Notes under the pieces: generated by a model
Database searches by the model: none
What the model saw: only the letters and a program-made list of their open reading frames with translations
What the model was told of the DNA's origin: nothing
Translations under genes and position numbers: made by a program
In this document: positions 17,617 through 25,935 of the stretch, piece after piece
How positions within the stretch are numbered: the stretch's first letter is position 1
Layout: each line of letters starts with the position of its first letter
Assembly: GCF_000374445.1 (NCBI RefSeq)
Contig: NZ_KB894409.1
Span: forward strand, 124,001-188,000
DNA length: 64,000 nucleotides
DNA from: Actinokineospora enzanensis DSM 44649
GTDB lineage: Bacteria; Actinomycetota; Actinomycetes; Mycobacteriales; Pseudonocardiaceae
Direction: 5' to 3'

Positions 17617-18416
17617 TGAGCATCGCCCCTGCGCCATTTGAACCCGCACCTCCAGAAGTTCCCCTTCCGGCCGCACCGCTGGTTACAGTCCTCTCGCAGA
17701 TACGCTGGGTAAGCGTAACTCATCTGAAGACAAGCCTCGACACGTTCGCGAAGCGGTTCGGGGAGAAAATCTCAAACGAGTATCCGATCTACGGAGAACA
17801 TCACCAAATTCAGCTAATCGTGACACCGACTGGAGCTACACAAGAGCCAGGCGGAATGGTGTATCAATTTCGTTCACCGGATGAGACATGGAAGGTTTCA
17901 TTTTCTGAAGTATTCATAACACTAGAAACTTCTCGATACACTTCACGGGCGGACTTTTGTCACCGTTTTCGCCACCTCTTGGAAGTGCTCGCCGCCACTG
18001 TCGAAATTCCGATAGTAGAACGTATCGGCTTCCGCTATGTAAACCGAGTAGACAAGGCAGAAGATTACTCACGAATCACAGAGTTGGTCAACTCGCAGGC
18101 TTTGGGAATTACTCGCATACCACAGCTTGTACATTCCATAAGTGAGGCTGTTTACAAGCTCAACGATGCAAACTTGCTAGCTCGGTCGGTATTTCTTCCG
18201 CCCGAGAAGACGTTCGACCCAATCATCAAGCCGTCGCCGAATAAAAGTTGGATTCTTGATCTAGATGCCTACGTCGAAGAGCGCTCCAGCTTCTCTTCGG
18301 AAACCCTCTCGGAAACCGCATCGAAGCTTTCTGGTATTGCCTACGGATACTTCCGCTGGGCGATTACTCCAGAGTTTCTAAAAGCATATGGAGGTGGAAT
18401 AAGTGACCCGCTCTAG
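17616..18416 (+). CDS. TIGR04255 family protein
   Basis: This 266-residue protein has an N-terminal PAAPLVTVLSQIRWV that matches the start typical of the sporadically distributed TIGR04255 family. Length and the central IVERIGFRYVNRVD segment also fit. The biochemical function is unknown. There is no signal peptide or membrane segment. The start ATG lies inside a tandem repeat and has no clear Shine-Dalgarno. AT-rich codons set it apart from flanking chromosomal genes. It overlaps the next gene by 14 bp. Location in an integrated island suggests a defence or selfish-element role, which the sequence does not prove. Confidence 0.8.
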   Translation: MSIAPAPFEPAPPEVPLPAAPLVTVLSQIRWVSVTHLKTSLDTFAKRFGEKISNEYPIYGEHHQIQLIVTPTGATQEPGGMVYQFRSPDETWKVSFSEVFITLETSRYTSRADFCHRFRHLLEVLAATVEIPIVERIGFRYVNRVDKAEDYSRITELVNSQALGITRIPQLVHSISEAVYKLNDANLLARSVFLPPEKTFDPIIKPSPNKSWILDLDAYVEERSSFSSETLSETASKLSGIAYGYFRWAITPEFLKAYGGGISDPL

Positions 18417-18930
18417 CGCGTGGCCTACCGAATCAAACCCCATCTCTAGCAGGCTTGCAATCGGCCTTATAGGTTTGATTGTTTCAACAAACGGTGTTGC
18501 CACACGAATCAACCAAGAATGGATCGGAATCCAGCCGACGTCTGGTTTTTGGGTTCCATCCAATGCTCCTTCGAATTCTCTGACAGTCCGTTCAACTATC
18601 CATTCTCCAAGCCCGGGGCAAGAAACCTCTTCCGCCGCCCTCATAAAGAAAATTCATTCGGATTCCGGGCTAACATGGGAACAACTTGCCAAGATATTTG
18701 GTGTTTCAAGAAGAGCCCTACATCACTGGACCAATGGCGGTCGGCTAAATGCTGCAAATCTACAGAAGCTCCACGAGCTATCCATGACAGTCGGACAGCT
18801 TGAAGGGGGTCCAGAGAATAGGCGCACACACCTTTTGATGCCAGGCGACCAAGCTAAGAGCATCTATGACTTGCTGCGCGCCGATAACTCGTCAAGCGAA
18901 ACCGATATCAACCGTCCAATACACCTATGA
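18403..18930 (+). CDS. Helix-turn-helix (XRE-like) protein
   Basis: This 175-residue protein has a probable helix-turn-helix at about residues 85-125 (LTWEQLAKIFGVSRRALHHW), where LAKIFGVS gives the turn. The first 80 residues are Ser/Asn-rich with a hydrophobic patch and are unrecognised. GTG 18403 follows GGAGG by 8 nt and lies inside the end of the TIGR04255 gene, so the two are probably coupled. Likely roles are autoregulator of the cassette or antitoxin-like partner. Confidence 0.75.
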   Translation: MTRSSAWPTESNPISSRLAIGLIGLIVSTNGVATRINQEWIGIQPTSGFWVPSNAPSNSLTVRSTIHSPSPGQETSSAALIKKIHSDSGLTWEQLAKIFGVSRRALHHWTNGGRLNAANLQKLHELSMTVGQLEGGPENRRTHLLMPGDQAKSIYDLLRADNSSSETDINRPIHL

Positions 18931-18991
18931 CCTGCCGAAGAGGAACCATCCATTGAACGAGGAGTGTGGAGATAAGTCCACGCCGGGGTAT

Positions 18992-19918
18992 ATGCCAACA
19001 TCCATGGTGTCGAAGCTACACCAGGGTGACCTGCTAGAGACAAACGGTTTGATCTCATTCGATATCGCTCACACGTTCGTCGCTATTGTTTCACAAACTT
19101 GCGATATAGTTCAAGCCAACAAACCTAATATAAGCATATCCCCCGCTGTACAACTGGACGCACACCTGATCAAGGGAGCTATCAAGGGGCAACAACCACG
19201 TTACGTCCCACTTCCCGCCTTTAGTGAGCGCTTCTTTGTCGACTTGGATTTCATTCGCAGCATCAGTAAGTCGGAAGTTCCCTATGTACGCGTACTCAGA
19301 GGACTAGAGGCTGGCAACGATACGCAGGTGAGGAGCTTTTCTCTCGCAGTCGGACGTCGATTTAGCAGGTTTGCGTTTCCCGATGAGGTCGTGCCTTGGC
19401 TTCAGCCCCTTAAGCGGGTACTGATAGACAAAGCCAATAGGGGCCGATCCCCGATGGGGTTGATCCTTGACAACGTCGTCGAATTGCGCATTGAAGCCGA
19501 CAATTGGTCGAGCCCTGGGAGGTCTCTTACTATCCACGTAATAGTGAAGGCTGGATCGATTCCCGAGCTCGACGGAGAGGCCACACCCAGTCCGACAGTC
19601 TTGGAATGGTCAGATTCTAGCGGAAGAAATCGGAGAAGTCCCGCCGAAATTGCAGCGAAAATGATTGAATTGCAAACTTTGGGGACTAAAGCGCCACTAG
19701 TAGACCTGGAGTTCCTGTGGCATCAGCTGGGCGAAGCCTTCGTCGATTTGTGCATAGCTGGTGTTACACGGTTGGACGTATCGCCACAAGTCACTGAAGC
19801 AGTTGCCAGCATTTCTTGCAATATTGCGAGTGAAGATGAGTTCCCGATTAGCAAGGTTCGCAAGTCGGAATCGCTCGACCTTGATCACTTGTCGCCGCCT
19901 CTGCCAGAAGGAGTGTAG
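18992..19918 (+). CDS. Unrecognised protein with SQTCDI motif
   Basis: This protein has about 308 residues if ATG 18992 is used; the frame is open from 18866 and ATG 19004 or TTG 18953 are alternatives, since no site has a clear Shine-Dalgarno. The N-terminus LHQGDLL...TFVAIVSQTCDIVQ resembles, from memory, a group of uncharacterised proteins that share a QGD...SQxCD pattern; the Cys-Asp could be catalytic or metal-binding. A basic, mixed alpha/beta region follows. No membrane segment or known enzyme motif is seen. It is the last gene of the three-gene island cassette and ends 56 bp before the right GACGGCCT repeats. Confidence 0.7.
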   Translation: MPTSMVSKLHQGDLLETNGLISFDIAHTFVAIVSQTCDIVQANKPNISISPAVQLDAHLIKGAIKGQQPRYVPLPAFSERFFVDLDFIRSISKSEVPYVRVLRGLEAGNDTQVRSFSLAVGRRFSRFAFPDEVVPWLQPLKRVLIDKANRGRSPMGLILDNVVELRIEADNWSSPGRSLTIHVIVKAGSIPELDGEATPSPTVLEWSDSSGRNRRSPAEIAAKMIELQTLGTKAPLVDLEFLWHQLGEAFVDLCIAGVTRLDVSPQVTEAVASISCNIASEDEFPISKVRKSESLDLDHLSPPLPEGV

Positions 19919-19969
19919 CAACCAACGGCTCTAGAGAGCATCCAGATTTTCGGGCGGCCTAATCCTACA

Positions 19970-20014
19970 GACGGCCTGGGGACGGCCTCACCATAGAATT
20001 CAGCCGTCCCCAGG
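19970..20014. repeat. Right-end arm repeats and 12-bp inverted repeat
   Basis: GACGGCCT at 19970 and 19981 keeps the 11-bp period of the left end. CCTGGGGACGGC (19975-19986) is perfectly inverted at 20003-20014. The hairpin sits 21 nt past the fadE25 stop on the minus strand, so it may also serve as a replacement terminator for fadE25 and for the cassette. Confidence 0.6.
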
Positions 20015-20034
20015 AATCGTCCAGCAAGATCCAT

Positions 20035-21195
20035 CTATCCCTTGAGCAGGGCGCGCGCCATCACCAGGCGCTGGATCTGGTTGGTGCCCTCGTAGATCTG
20101 GGTGATCTTGGCGTCGCGCATCATCCGCTCCACCGGGAAGTCGCGTGTGTACCCGGCCCCGCCAAACAGCTGGACCGCGTCCGTGGTGACCTCCATGGCC
20201 GTATCCGACGCATACGTCTTCGCCGCGCTCGAAGCGAACGAGCCGCCCGGCTCGCCGCGCTCCACCTTCGCCGCCGCCGCGTACACCAGGTGGCGGGCGG
20301 CTTCGACCTTCATGGCCATGTCGGCCAGCATGAACTGGATGCCCTGGAACTCCGCGATGGCCTTCCCGAACTGCTTGCGGTCCTTGACATACGCGACCGC
20401 CGCGTCCAACGCACCCTGCGCGATCCCCAACGCCTGCGCGCCGATCGAGTGCCGCGTGTGGTCCAGCGTCCGCAGCGCGAGCCGCAGCCCCTGGCCGGGT
20501 TCGCCGATGATGCGCTCGCCCGGCACCAGGCAGTTCTCGAAGTAGATCTCGCGGGTCGGCGAGCCCTTGATGCCGAGCTTGCGTTCCTTCGGGCCGACCG
20601 AGAAGCCCGGGTCGTCCTTGTGCACCATGAACGCGGAGATGCCGTCGGCGGGCTTGGCCGCGTCCGGGTCGGTGACCGCCATCACCGTGTACCAGCTGGA
20701 CTCGCCCGCGTTGGTGATCCAGCACTTGGTGCCGTTGAGCACCCAGTCGTCGCCGTCGCGGCGGGCGCGGGTGCGCATCGAGGCGGTGTCGGAGCCTGCC
20801 TCGCGCTCGGACAGCGCGTACGAGGCGAGTTCGCCTGCCGCGATCGAGGGCAGGACGAGCTTCTTGAGCTCCTCGGAGCCGCCCAGGATCAGGTTCATCG
20901 TGCCGAGCTTGTTGACCGCCGGGATGAGCGCGGACGAGGCGCAGACCCGGGCGACCTCCTCGATGACGATGTTGGTCGCCACCGAGTCCGCGCCCTGGCC
21001 GTCGTAGGCCTCCGGGATGTGCGGGGCGGCGAACCCGGCCTTGTTCAGCGCGGCCAGGGCCTCGGCGGGGAACCGCTGGTCCTCGTCGACCGCCGCCGCG
21101 TGCGGTGCGATCTCCTTCTCGGCGAGGTCGCGCACGGCCTCGCGCAGCGCGTTGTGCTCGTCGCCGAGCTGGTACAGCCCGTACCCCGCGTCCAC
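20035..21195 (-). CDS. fadE25: Acyl-CoA dehydrogenase (FadE25 type)
   Basis: This 386-residue FAD enzyme of the acyl-CoA dehydrogenase family oxidises acyl-CoA at C2-C3, passing electrons to ETF. The FAD/substrate signature YALSEREAGSD is near residue 126, WITNAG near 160, and the catalytic-base region with YEGTNQIQR near the C-terminus. GTG 21195 follows GGGAGGTAACA. Context next to purE/purK matches M. tuberculosis fadE25 (Rv3274c). The last ~21 codons are duplicated at 17061-17121 by the integrated element; the protein itself is intact and only the stop codon and downstream terminator have changed. Confidence 0.93.
   Translation of the reverse strand: MDAGYGLYQLGDEHNALREAVRDLAEKEIAPHAAAVDEDQRFPAEALAALNKAGFAAPHIPEAYDGQGADSVATNIVIEEVARVCASSALIPAVNKLGTMNLILGGSEELKKLVLPSIAAGELASYALSEREAGSDTASMRTRARRDGDDWVLNGTKCWITNAGESSWYTVMAVTDPDAAKPADGISAFMVHKDDPGFSVGPKERKLGIKGSPTREIYFENCLVPGERIIGEPGQGLRLALRTLDHTRHSIGAQALGIAQGALDAAVAYVKDRKQFGKAIAEFQGIQFMLADMAMKVEAARHLVYAAAAKVERGEPGGSFASSAAKTYASDTAMEVTTDAVQLFGGAGYTRDFPVERMMRDAKITQIYEGTNQIQRLVMARALLKG
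20039..20099 (-). repeat. attR-like 61-bp direct repeat within fadE25
   Basis: Identical to 17061-17121. It forms the actual 3' end of fadE25, followed by an element-derived TAG (20035-20037) where the left copy has TGA. Confidence 0.92.
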
Positions 21196-21264
21196 TGTTA
21201 CCTCCCGGTAGCCACCGACTCCGCTGCCGATGTTAGCGCGCGTTCACTAGGCCCGCGTGCGCGC

Positions 21265-21885
21265 TCACTGGAACAGCGCGACCGGGGCCAGCACCAGCCT
21301 GCGGTCCCGCCGTTTCCAGTCCAACGGCCGCGCCAGGCAGTACGCGGCGAACACCCCCTCCGGCAGCCGGGTGCGCAGGTCGGCGAGCCGACAGGTGACC
21401 TGCACGCGCGGGGCCTGGGCGGGGTCCGGTGGGTCGCCGAAGGGTGCGGCGAGCGTGACCGTGTCCGCGTTCTGTGCGACGGCCCGGAAACTGCCCTTGA
21501 GCACCACGAACCCGTCCAGGTCGCGCAGCCGCCTGCGGCGCGGGTCCCGGCCGAACCGGTCCCCGAGCGCGCGGCTGCCCGGCCTGCCCACGCCCAGCTC
21601 CAACGCGCGCAGGTCGACGTGCACGAGCTCGTCGGCGGCATCGAGCGCGGCGAGGATGTCGGTTATCTCCTCGGCTGGCGTGTCCTCCGGCCCGGTGGGC
21701 AGGTCCCCCAGCGGCGCGCGGTCCAGGAAGTAGCCGACCCGCACCGGCCGGTGCCGGTATCGGGGCCGACCGGTGTACTCGACCAGCAGCACGGTCCCTG
21801 CCACCAGGACGCACCCGAACGTGACCAGCCAGAGCAGTGCCCACGGCCACCACACGCCCCACCACAACGGATCCCCGGAGATCAT
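21265..21885 (-). CDS. Membrane-anchored hypothetical protein
   Basis: This 206-residue protein has a Trp-rich N-terminus and one membrane helix (ALLWLVTFGCVLVAGTVLL, residues ~16-36), followed by a ~170-residue soluble domain rich in Asp/Arg. I do not recognise the soluble domain. ATG 21885 overlaps the end of the upstream HTH gene by 4 bp (ATGA), so the pair is co-translated. It may act with that protein at the membrane. Confidence 0.7.
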   Translation of the reverse strand: MISGDPLWWGVWWPWALLWLVTFGCVLVAGTVLLVEYTGRPRYRHRPVRVGYFLDRAPLGDLPTGPEDTPAEEITDILAALDAADELVHVDLRALELGVGRPGSRALGDRFGRDPRRRRLRDLDGFVVLKGSFRAVAQNADTVTLAAPFGDPPDPAQAPRVQVTCRLADLRTRLPEGVFAAYCLARPLDWKRRDRRLVLAPVALFQ

Positions 21886-23639
21886 CCGCAGTCACCCACC
21901 CTGGTCACCAGCCGGTCGAGGTTCGGCAATGTCGGCAGCACCGCGGAGATGCCCGCGCGCAGCGTCGGAACGGACAACCCGCGTCGGGTGATCGCGTCGG
22001 TGAACGCCGCGGGATCGCTCACCACCCGATAGCCCAACCGGACGGCCCGGTCCCGCACCGCCGGTTCACTGGCCACCAGCTCACCGAGCTGTCTGCCCAC
22101 GGGGCTCTGCGCGAGGAACGACACCGGCAGCGGCATCGCCGGGCGCGGGTAGAGCAGGACGAGGTCGTCGTCCCGGTGCTGGAACTGCTCGGCGAAGAAC
22201 AGGTTCTCCGCCAGCACCGACACCGGCGCCCGGCCGCTCGCCGATGCGGCCCCGGTGGTCACGGGCTGGAGTCCCTGGGAGAGGACCAGCGGCCGCATCC
22301 GACTGGCCAGCTCGTCGGCCGCCCGGACGTCCGCAACCGGCTGGAACTGCGCCTGGACGAACGCGACCAGCCCTAGGTAGGCCTCGCCGAGCGCGGACTG
22401 GCAGGCATCCGGGCTGCTCACCACCACCGGCGACCGGTCGTCGGCCATTCCGAGGTCGGCCCAGGTCGGCGCGCGGTCCAGCAGGTCGAGCAGGTTGGCC
22501 ATGTCCAGGTCGTAGTACGGGTTGCCGCGCTGCCGGGTGATCACCTTCCGCTCGCCGGTGCCGTCGGCCAGCGCGACCGCGTAGGACCGGCCCGCGACCA
22601 GCACGAGCTGGGTGGTCAACGGCTGGGTCGCGTAGAGGTAGCGGCCTGCCGCGGTGCGGTCGGCGGAGATGGCGTTGGCCTGGGCCTCGCCGGTGACCAG
22701 CACGAAGTCGGCCGCGTCCCGGTTGGCGACGGTGTCCGGCCGGTCCGACACGGTCACCGAGACGCGCAGGTTGTGCCGCATCAACGCGGTGCGCACGGCG
22801 TCGTCGTCGAACAGCGCGGCCAGCTGGCCGCCGACCACGCCGGTGATCGACACGACCGAGCTGAACGGCAGCACCACCGTCGCCGACACCAGCAGCAGCA
22901 CGACACCGATCACCGCCATCAGTGACAACGGCAGCAGCTTGCGCAGCAGTCGCGGCCGTAAGAACCACCGCCCCGCGCCGGGCAGCACGGTCAGATACGG
23001 CTCCTCGCGGTCACGCTCGACCGGGTCGCACAACCGCTCCCAGGCCGCGTCCCACGCCTTCGGCTCGACCACGCCGCAGGCCACCACGAACGCGGTCACC
23101 ACGTCCCGGTTCGGCAGCCGGTCCCGTTTCAGCACGTCGTGCAGGGTGCTGACGGGCAGCGTGTGCCCGGCCTCGCCCGCCCGGACGGACAACTCGCGCA
23201 GCGACGGGTTCCCGGTCACCACCCGCAGCTCGCGCAGCGCGGCCATGAACTCGGCGGGCGTGGCGACCTGCCGCGGGTCGATCACCGAGCCCACCACCTC
23301 CCGGCTCGGCTCGGGCGGGTCGTCGGTCTCCTCCTCTGGCGGCTCCGCGACCGGCGGCGGCAGGTCGGCCGCCCGGTCCACCTCGGCCTTGGCGGCCGAC
23401 CACCGGCGCTGCCAGGCTTCCTCGTCGCCCGCGCAGGCCAGGACGAACGCCCTGGTCACCGGCCAGGTCGGCAGCTTGCGCCCGGACGCGGCGGCGGCCA
23501 GCACGCCGTGCGTGTAGTTGGCGATCCCGGCCAGGTCGCGGTACGAGTGTCCGGCCTGTTCGCGCAGCTCCCGCAGGCCGAGCGCGAACCGCGCGACCGG
23601 GCCCGCATCGGGATCGATCGGGTTCTCCCGTCGGGGCAC
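21882..23639 (-). CDS. HTH - transmembrane - solute-binding-like protein
   Basis: This 585-residue protein has two helix-turn-helix-like regions, one near residues 20-60 (LRELREQAGHSYRDLAGIAN) and one near 135-190 (LRELRVVTGNPSLRELSVRA), then a strong membrane helix near 240-262 (LSLMAVIGVVLLLVSATVV). The extracytoplasmic ~320 residues, with VLVTGEAQANAIS and YDLDMANLLDLL, resemble a periplasmic binding-protein fold. It looks like a one-component membrane sensor with cytoplasmic DNA-binding domains; ligand and targets unknown. GTG start 1 bp past the upstream small gene; downstream overlap of 4 bp. Confidence 0.7.
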   Translation of the reverse strand: MPRRENPIDPDAGPVARFALGLRELREQAGHSYRDLAGIANYTHGVLAAAASGRKLPTWPVTRAFVLACAGDEEAWQRRWSAAKAEVDRAADLPPPVAEPPEEETDDPPEPSREVVGSVIDPRQVATPAEFMAALRELRVVTGNPSLRELSVRAGEAGHTLPVSTLHDVLKRDRLPNRDVVTAFVVACGVVEPKAWDAAWERLCDPVERDREEPYLTVLPGAGRWFLRPRLLRKLLPLSLMAVIGVVLLLVSATVVLPFSSVVSITGVVGGQLAALFDDDAVRTALMRHNLRVSVTVSDRPDTVANRDAADFVLVTGEAQANAISADRTAAGRYLYATQPLTTQLVLVAGRSYAVALADGTGERKVITRQRGNPYYDLDMANLLDLLDRAPTWADLGMADDRSPVVVSSPDACQSALGEAYLGLVAFVQAQFQPVADVRAADELASRMRPLVLSQGLQPVTTGAASASGRAPVSVLAENLFFAEQFQHRDDDLVLLYPRPAMPLPVSFLAQSPVGRQLGELVASEPAVRDRAVRLGYRVVSDPAAFTDAITRRGLSVPTLRAGISAVLPTLPNLDRLVTRVGDCG

Positions 23640-23640
23640 G

Positions 23641-23904
23641 TCAGCCGACCGGGACGGGGTCGGCCGCCCACCCCAGCACCCGGTGGGTCACCTCGGCGAG
23701 CACCACCAGGTCCAACGCCAACCCGACGCCCGACGGCGTCAACACGCCCTGGAACAACAACCCCACGACGGACGCGAGCACGATGAGCACCACACACACG
23801 CGGGCCTGACCCAACGGCAACCGGGGCAGGCACAGCGGACCGGACAACCGGACGACCGGACGCCATGGGAACGGACTGACCAAGACGGATCTGCCGGCGC
23901 GCAT
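23641..23904 (-). CDS. Small two-helix membrane protein
   Basis: This 87-residue protein starts at ATG 23904, with GGGGAG 6 nt upstream; the frame is open further but low complexity there. It has a basic N-terminus, then hydrophobic segments RVCVVLIVLASVVGLLF and GVGLALDLVVLAEVTH. It is the first gene of the three-gene cassette 23904-21265. Function unknown. Confidence 0.6.
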   Translation of the reverse strand: MRAGRSVLVSPFPWRPVVRLSGPLCLPRLPLGQARVCVVLIVLASVVGLLFQGVLTPSGVGLALDLVVLAEVTHRVLGWAADPVPVG

Positions 23905-24180
23905 CACGCTCTCCCCTCTCGGACTGGACGCGACCGAGGACGGCGGCCGCCGAGAGAGATCGTGATCCAGGACACACCCGCCCGTACAGGGCACGTTGGC
24001 GGTGTTTTCTTGTCCGGCCGGGGGTGCACAGGACGTACCGGCACCGGACAGGACAATGCCCGACAACGTCAGGACAACCCGGGTTTCCGCAGCTCACCGC
24101 CGTCCGGACGGATACGGCCGAGTGGCCGGGACGGCGTCGGCGCCCGGACGGCGGGCCTGATCGAGTCCATCGTGGAGGAT
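23905..24180. other. Gap upstream of the HTH-membrane cassette
   Basis: About 275 bp; open frames here do not look coding. Repeated GGACAG/GGACAA words occur around 24030-24080 and may mark a promoter or operator region. No clear hairpin or RNA gene is seen. Confidence 0.4.
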
Positions 24181-24208
24181 GCCCCGGACGAGTGATGCCA
24201 TCCGGGGC
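24181..24208 (-). terminator. Hairpin terminator after purE
   Basis: GCCCCGGA and TCCGGGGC with a 12-nt loop, about 20 nt past the purE stop. Confidence 0.6.
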
Positions 24209-24229
24209 CTTCGGGCAGGTCCGAACAGC

Positions 24230-24727
24230 TCAGAGGGACGCGCGCAGCGCCTCGTCCTTGCGCAGCACCATCTGCTCCAGCTCCGCCTGGAACGCCGACA
24301 CGCGCGCGCGCAGGCCCGCGTCCGCCGCGGCCAGAATGCGCACGGCCAGCAGGCCCGCGTTCCGGGCGCCGCCGATGGAGACCGTGGCGACCGGGATGCC
24401 CGCGGGCATCTGCACGATCGACAGCAGCGAGTCCATGCCGTCCAGGTGCTTGAGCGGCACCGGAACGCCGATCACCGGCAGCGGGGTGGCCGAGGCGACC
24501 ATGCCCGGCAGGTGCGCGGCCCCGCCCGCGCCCGCGATGATCACCTTGAGGCCGCGATCGGCGGCGGTGCCCGCGTAGTCCAGCATGCGGTGCGGGGTGC
24601 GGTGCGCGGAGACCACGCTGACCTCGTGCGAGATCTCGAACTCGGCCAGCGCCTCGGCGGCGAGCCGCATGACCGGCCAGTCCGAGTCACTGCCCATGAT
24701 CACGCCGACGGTCGGGTTGTCTGTCAC
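24230..24727 (-). CDS. purE: N5-carboxyaminoimidazole ribonucleotide mutase
   Basis: This 165-residue class I PurE converts N5-CAIR to CAIR in purine synthesis. [12 protein letters not shown] at the N-terminus is the substrate loop; SAHRTPHRM holds the catalytic His and [11 protein letters not shown] the second loop. GTG 24727 lies 11 bp after the purK stop with AGGAGC upstream. The pair supplies the two-step carboxylation route. Confidence 0.96.
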   Translation of the reverse strand: MTDNPTVGVIMGSDSDWPVMRLAAEALAEFEISHEVSVVSAHRTPHRMLDYAGTAADRGLKVIIAGAGGAAHLPGMVASATPLPVIGVPVPLKHLDGMDSLLSIVQMPAGIPVATVSIGGARNAGLLAVRILAAADAGLRARVSAFQAELEQMVLRKDEALRASL

Positions 24728-24738
24728 CGGTGATGCTC

Positions 24739-25923
24739 CTAGTGGATCTCGTGGCCGTCGAGCCAGGTGGCGGTGGACAGCCAGTGCGCGGCCAGTCTGG
24801 CGCGCTCGCGGACCTGGGTCATGTCCGTGCCGAGGAACGTGACGTGTCCGACTTTGCGACCCGGCCGTTCCTGTTTGCCGTAGTAGTGGACGCGCGCGTC
24901 GCGGAACCGGGCGAACAGGTGGTGCAGCCGTTCATCCACACCCATCGCAGGAGCGGTGGCGGCACCCAGCACGTTGGCCATCACGACGGCCGGGGCGACC
25001 TGGTCGGTGGCGCCAAGCGGGTAGTCCAGGACGGCGCGCAGGTGCTGCTCGAACTGCGAGGTCAACGCGCCCTCGATGGTCCAGTGGCCGGAGTTGTGCG
25101 GGCGCATGGCGAACTCGTTGACGACCACGCCGCCGTCGGTCTCGAACAGCTCGACGGCCAGCACCCCGACCACGTCCAGCTCGGTCGCCACCCGCAGGGC
25201 CAGGTCCTGCGCGGCCTCGGCGAGACCGGGGTCGAGACCGGGCGCGGGCGCGAGCACCTCGACGCAGATGCCGTCGACCTGCACGGTCTCCACGACCGGC
25301 CAGCACGCCCCCTGCCCGAACGGCGACCGGGCGACCAGCGCGGCCAGCTCGCGGCGCATGGTCACCTTCTGCTCGACCAGCAGCGGCGTGCCCGCGGCCA
25401 GCAGCTCCGGCACCAGGTCGGTGGCGGCCGCGGCCGAGTCGAGCAGCCAGACACCGCGCCCGTCGTAGCCGCCGCGCGCGGCCTTGAGCACACACGGCCA
25501 GCCGACGGCGTCGCCGAACTTCAGCACGTCGGAGACATCGGTGACCTCGGCGAACTCCGGGATCGGCAGCCCGAGGGCGGCGAGCTTGCGGCGCATGACG
25601 AGCTTGTCCTGGGCGTGCACGAGCGCGTCCGGCCCCGGGTACACCTTCACGCCATCGGCGACCAGCGCCCGCAGGTGCTCGGTCGGCACGTGCTCGTGGT
25701 CGAACGTCAGCACGTCCACCCCCGCGGCGAACCCGCGCAGCGCGTCGAGATCCGTGTGGTGACCGAGGGTCACGTTCGGCGACACGAGGGGCGCGGGCTC
25801 ATCGGCGGTGACCGCGAGCACGCGCAACGACTGACCGAGAGCGACCGCGGCCTGGTGCGTCATCCGCGCCAGCTGCCCGCCGCCGACCATCCCGACCACG
25901 GGGAAACCGGTGCGTTCGTCCAC
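24739..25923 (-). CDS. purK: 5-(carboxyamino)imidazole ribonucleotide synthase
   Basis: This 394-residue ATP-grasp enzyme makes N5-CAIR from AIR, ATP and bicarbonate. [12 protein letters not shown] at the N-terminus, the ATP-grasp lysine segment [16 protein letters not shown] near residue 145, and the metal site [17 protein letters not shown] near 270-285 are all present. GTG start 25923. Operon with purE, and 12 bp downstream of the GT87 gene, so all three may share a transcript. Confidence 0.96.
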   Translation of the reverse strand: MDERTGFPVVGMVGGGQLARMTHQAAVALGQSLRVLAVTADEPAPLVSPNVTLGHHTDLDALRGFAAGVDVLTFDHEHVPTEHLRALVADGVKVYPGPDALVHAQDKLVMRRKLAALGLPIPEFAEVTDVSDVLKFGDAVGWPCVLKAARGGYDGRGVWLLDSAAAATDLVPELLAAGTPLLVEQKVTMRRELAALVARSPFGQGACWPVVETVQVDGICVEVLAPAPGLDPGLAEAAQDLALRVATELDVVGVLAVELFETDGGVVVNEFAMRPHNSGHWTIEGALTSQFEQHLRAVLDYPLGATDQVAPAVVMANVLGAATAPAMGVDERLHHLFARFRDARVHYYGKQERPGRKVGHVTFLGTDMTQVRERARLAAHWLSTATWLDGHEIH

Positions 25924-25935
25924 GAGCAGGGCACT

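Larger units (their letters stand above)
17061..20099. mobile_element. Small integrated element in the 3' end of fadE25, no recombinase
   Basis: A segment of about 2.98 kb is bounded by 61-bp perfect direct repeats, 17061-17121 and 20039-20099, both being the last bases of fadE25. The inside is visibly AT-richer than its flanks and uses A/T-ending codons. It has three same-strand genes (17616-19918), a 470-bp leader with repeats, and paired GACGGCCT repeats near both ends. Site-specific integration into a gene 3' end with restoration of the frame is typical of tyrosine-integrase elements, but no integrase, excisionase, replication or transfer gene is seen. It may be a remnant, or be moved by an enzyme encoded elsewhere. 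Confidence 0.85.

Noticed and set aside
17148..17723. Minus-strand ORF of 191 residues that could have been an integrase remnant
   Set aside because: Arg/Cys-rich with no R-H-R-Y motif, overlaps the TIGR04255 start and the hairpin; looks like a chance frame.
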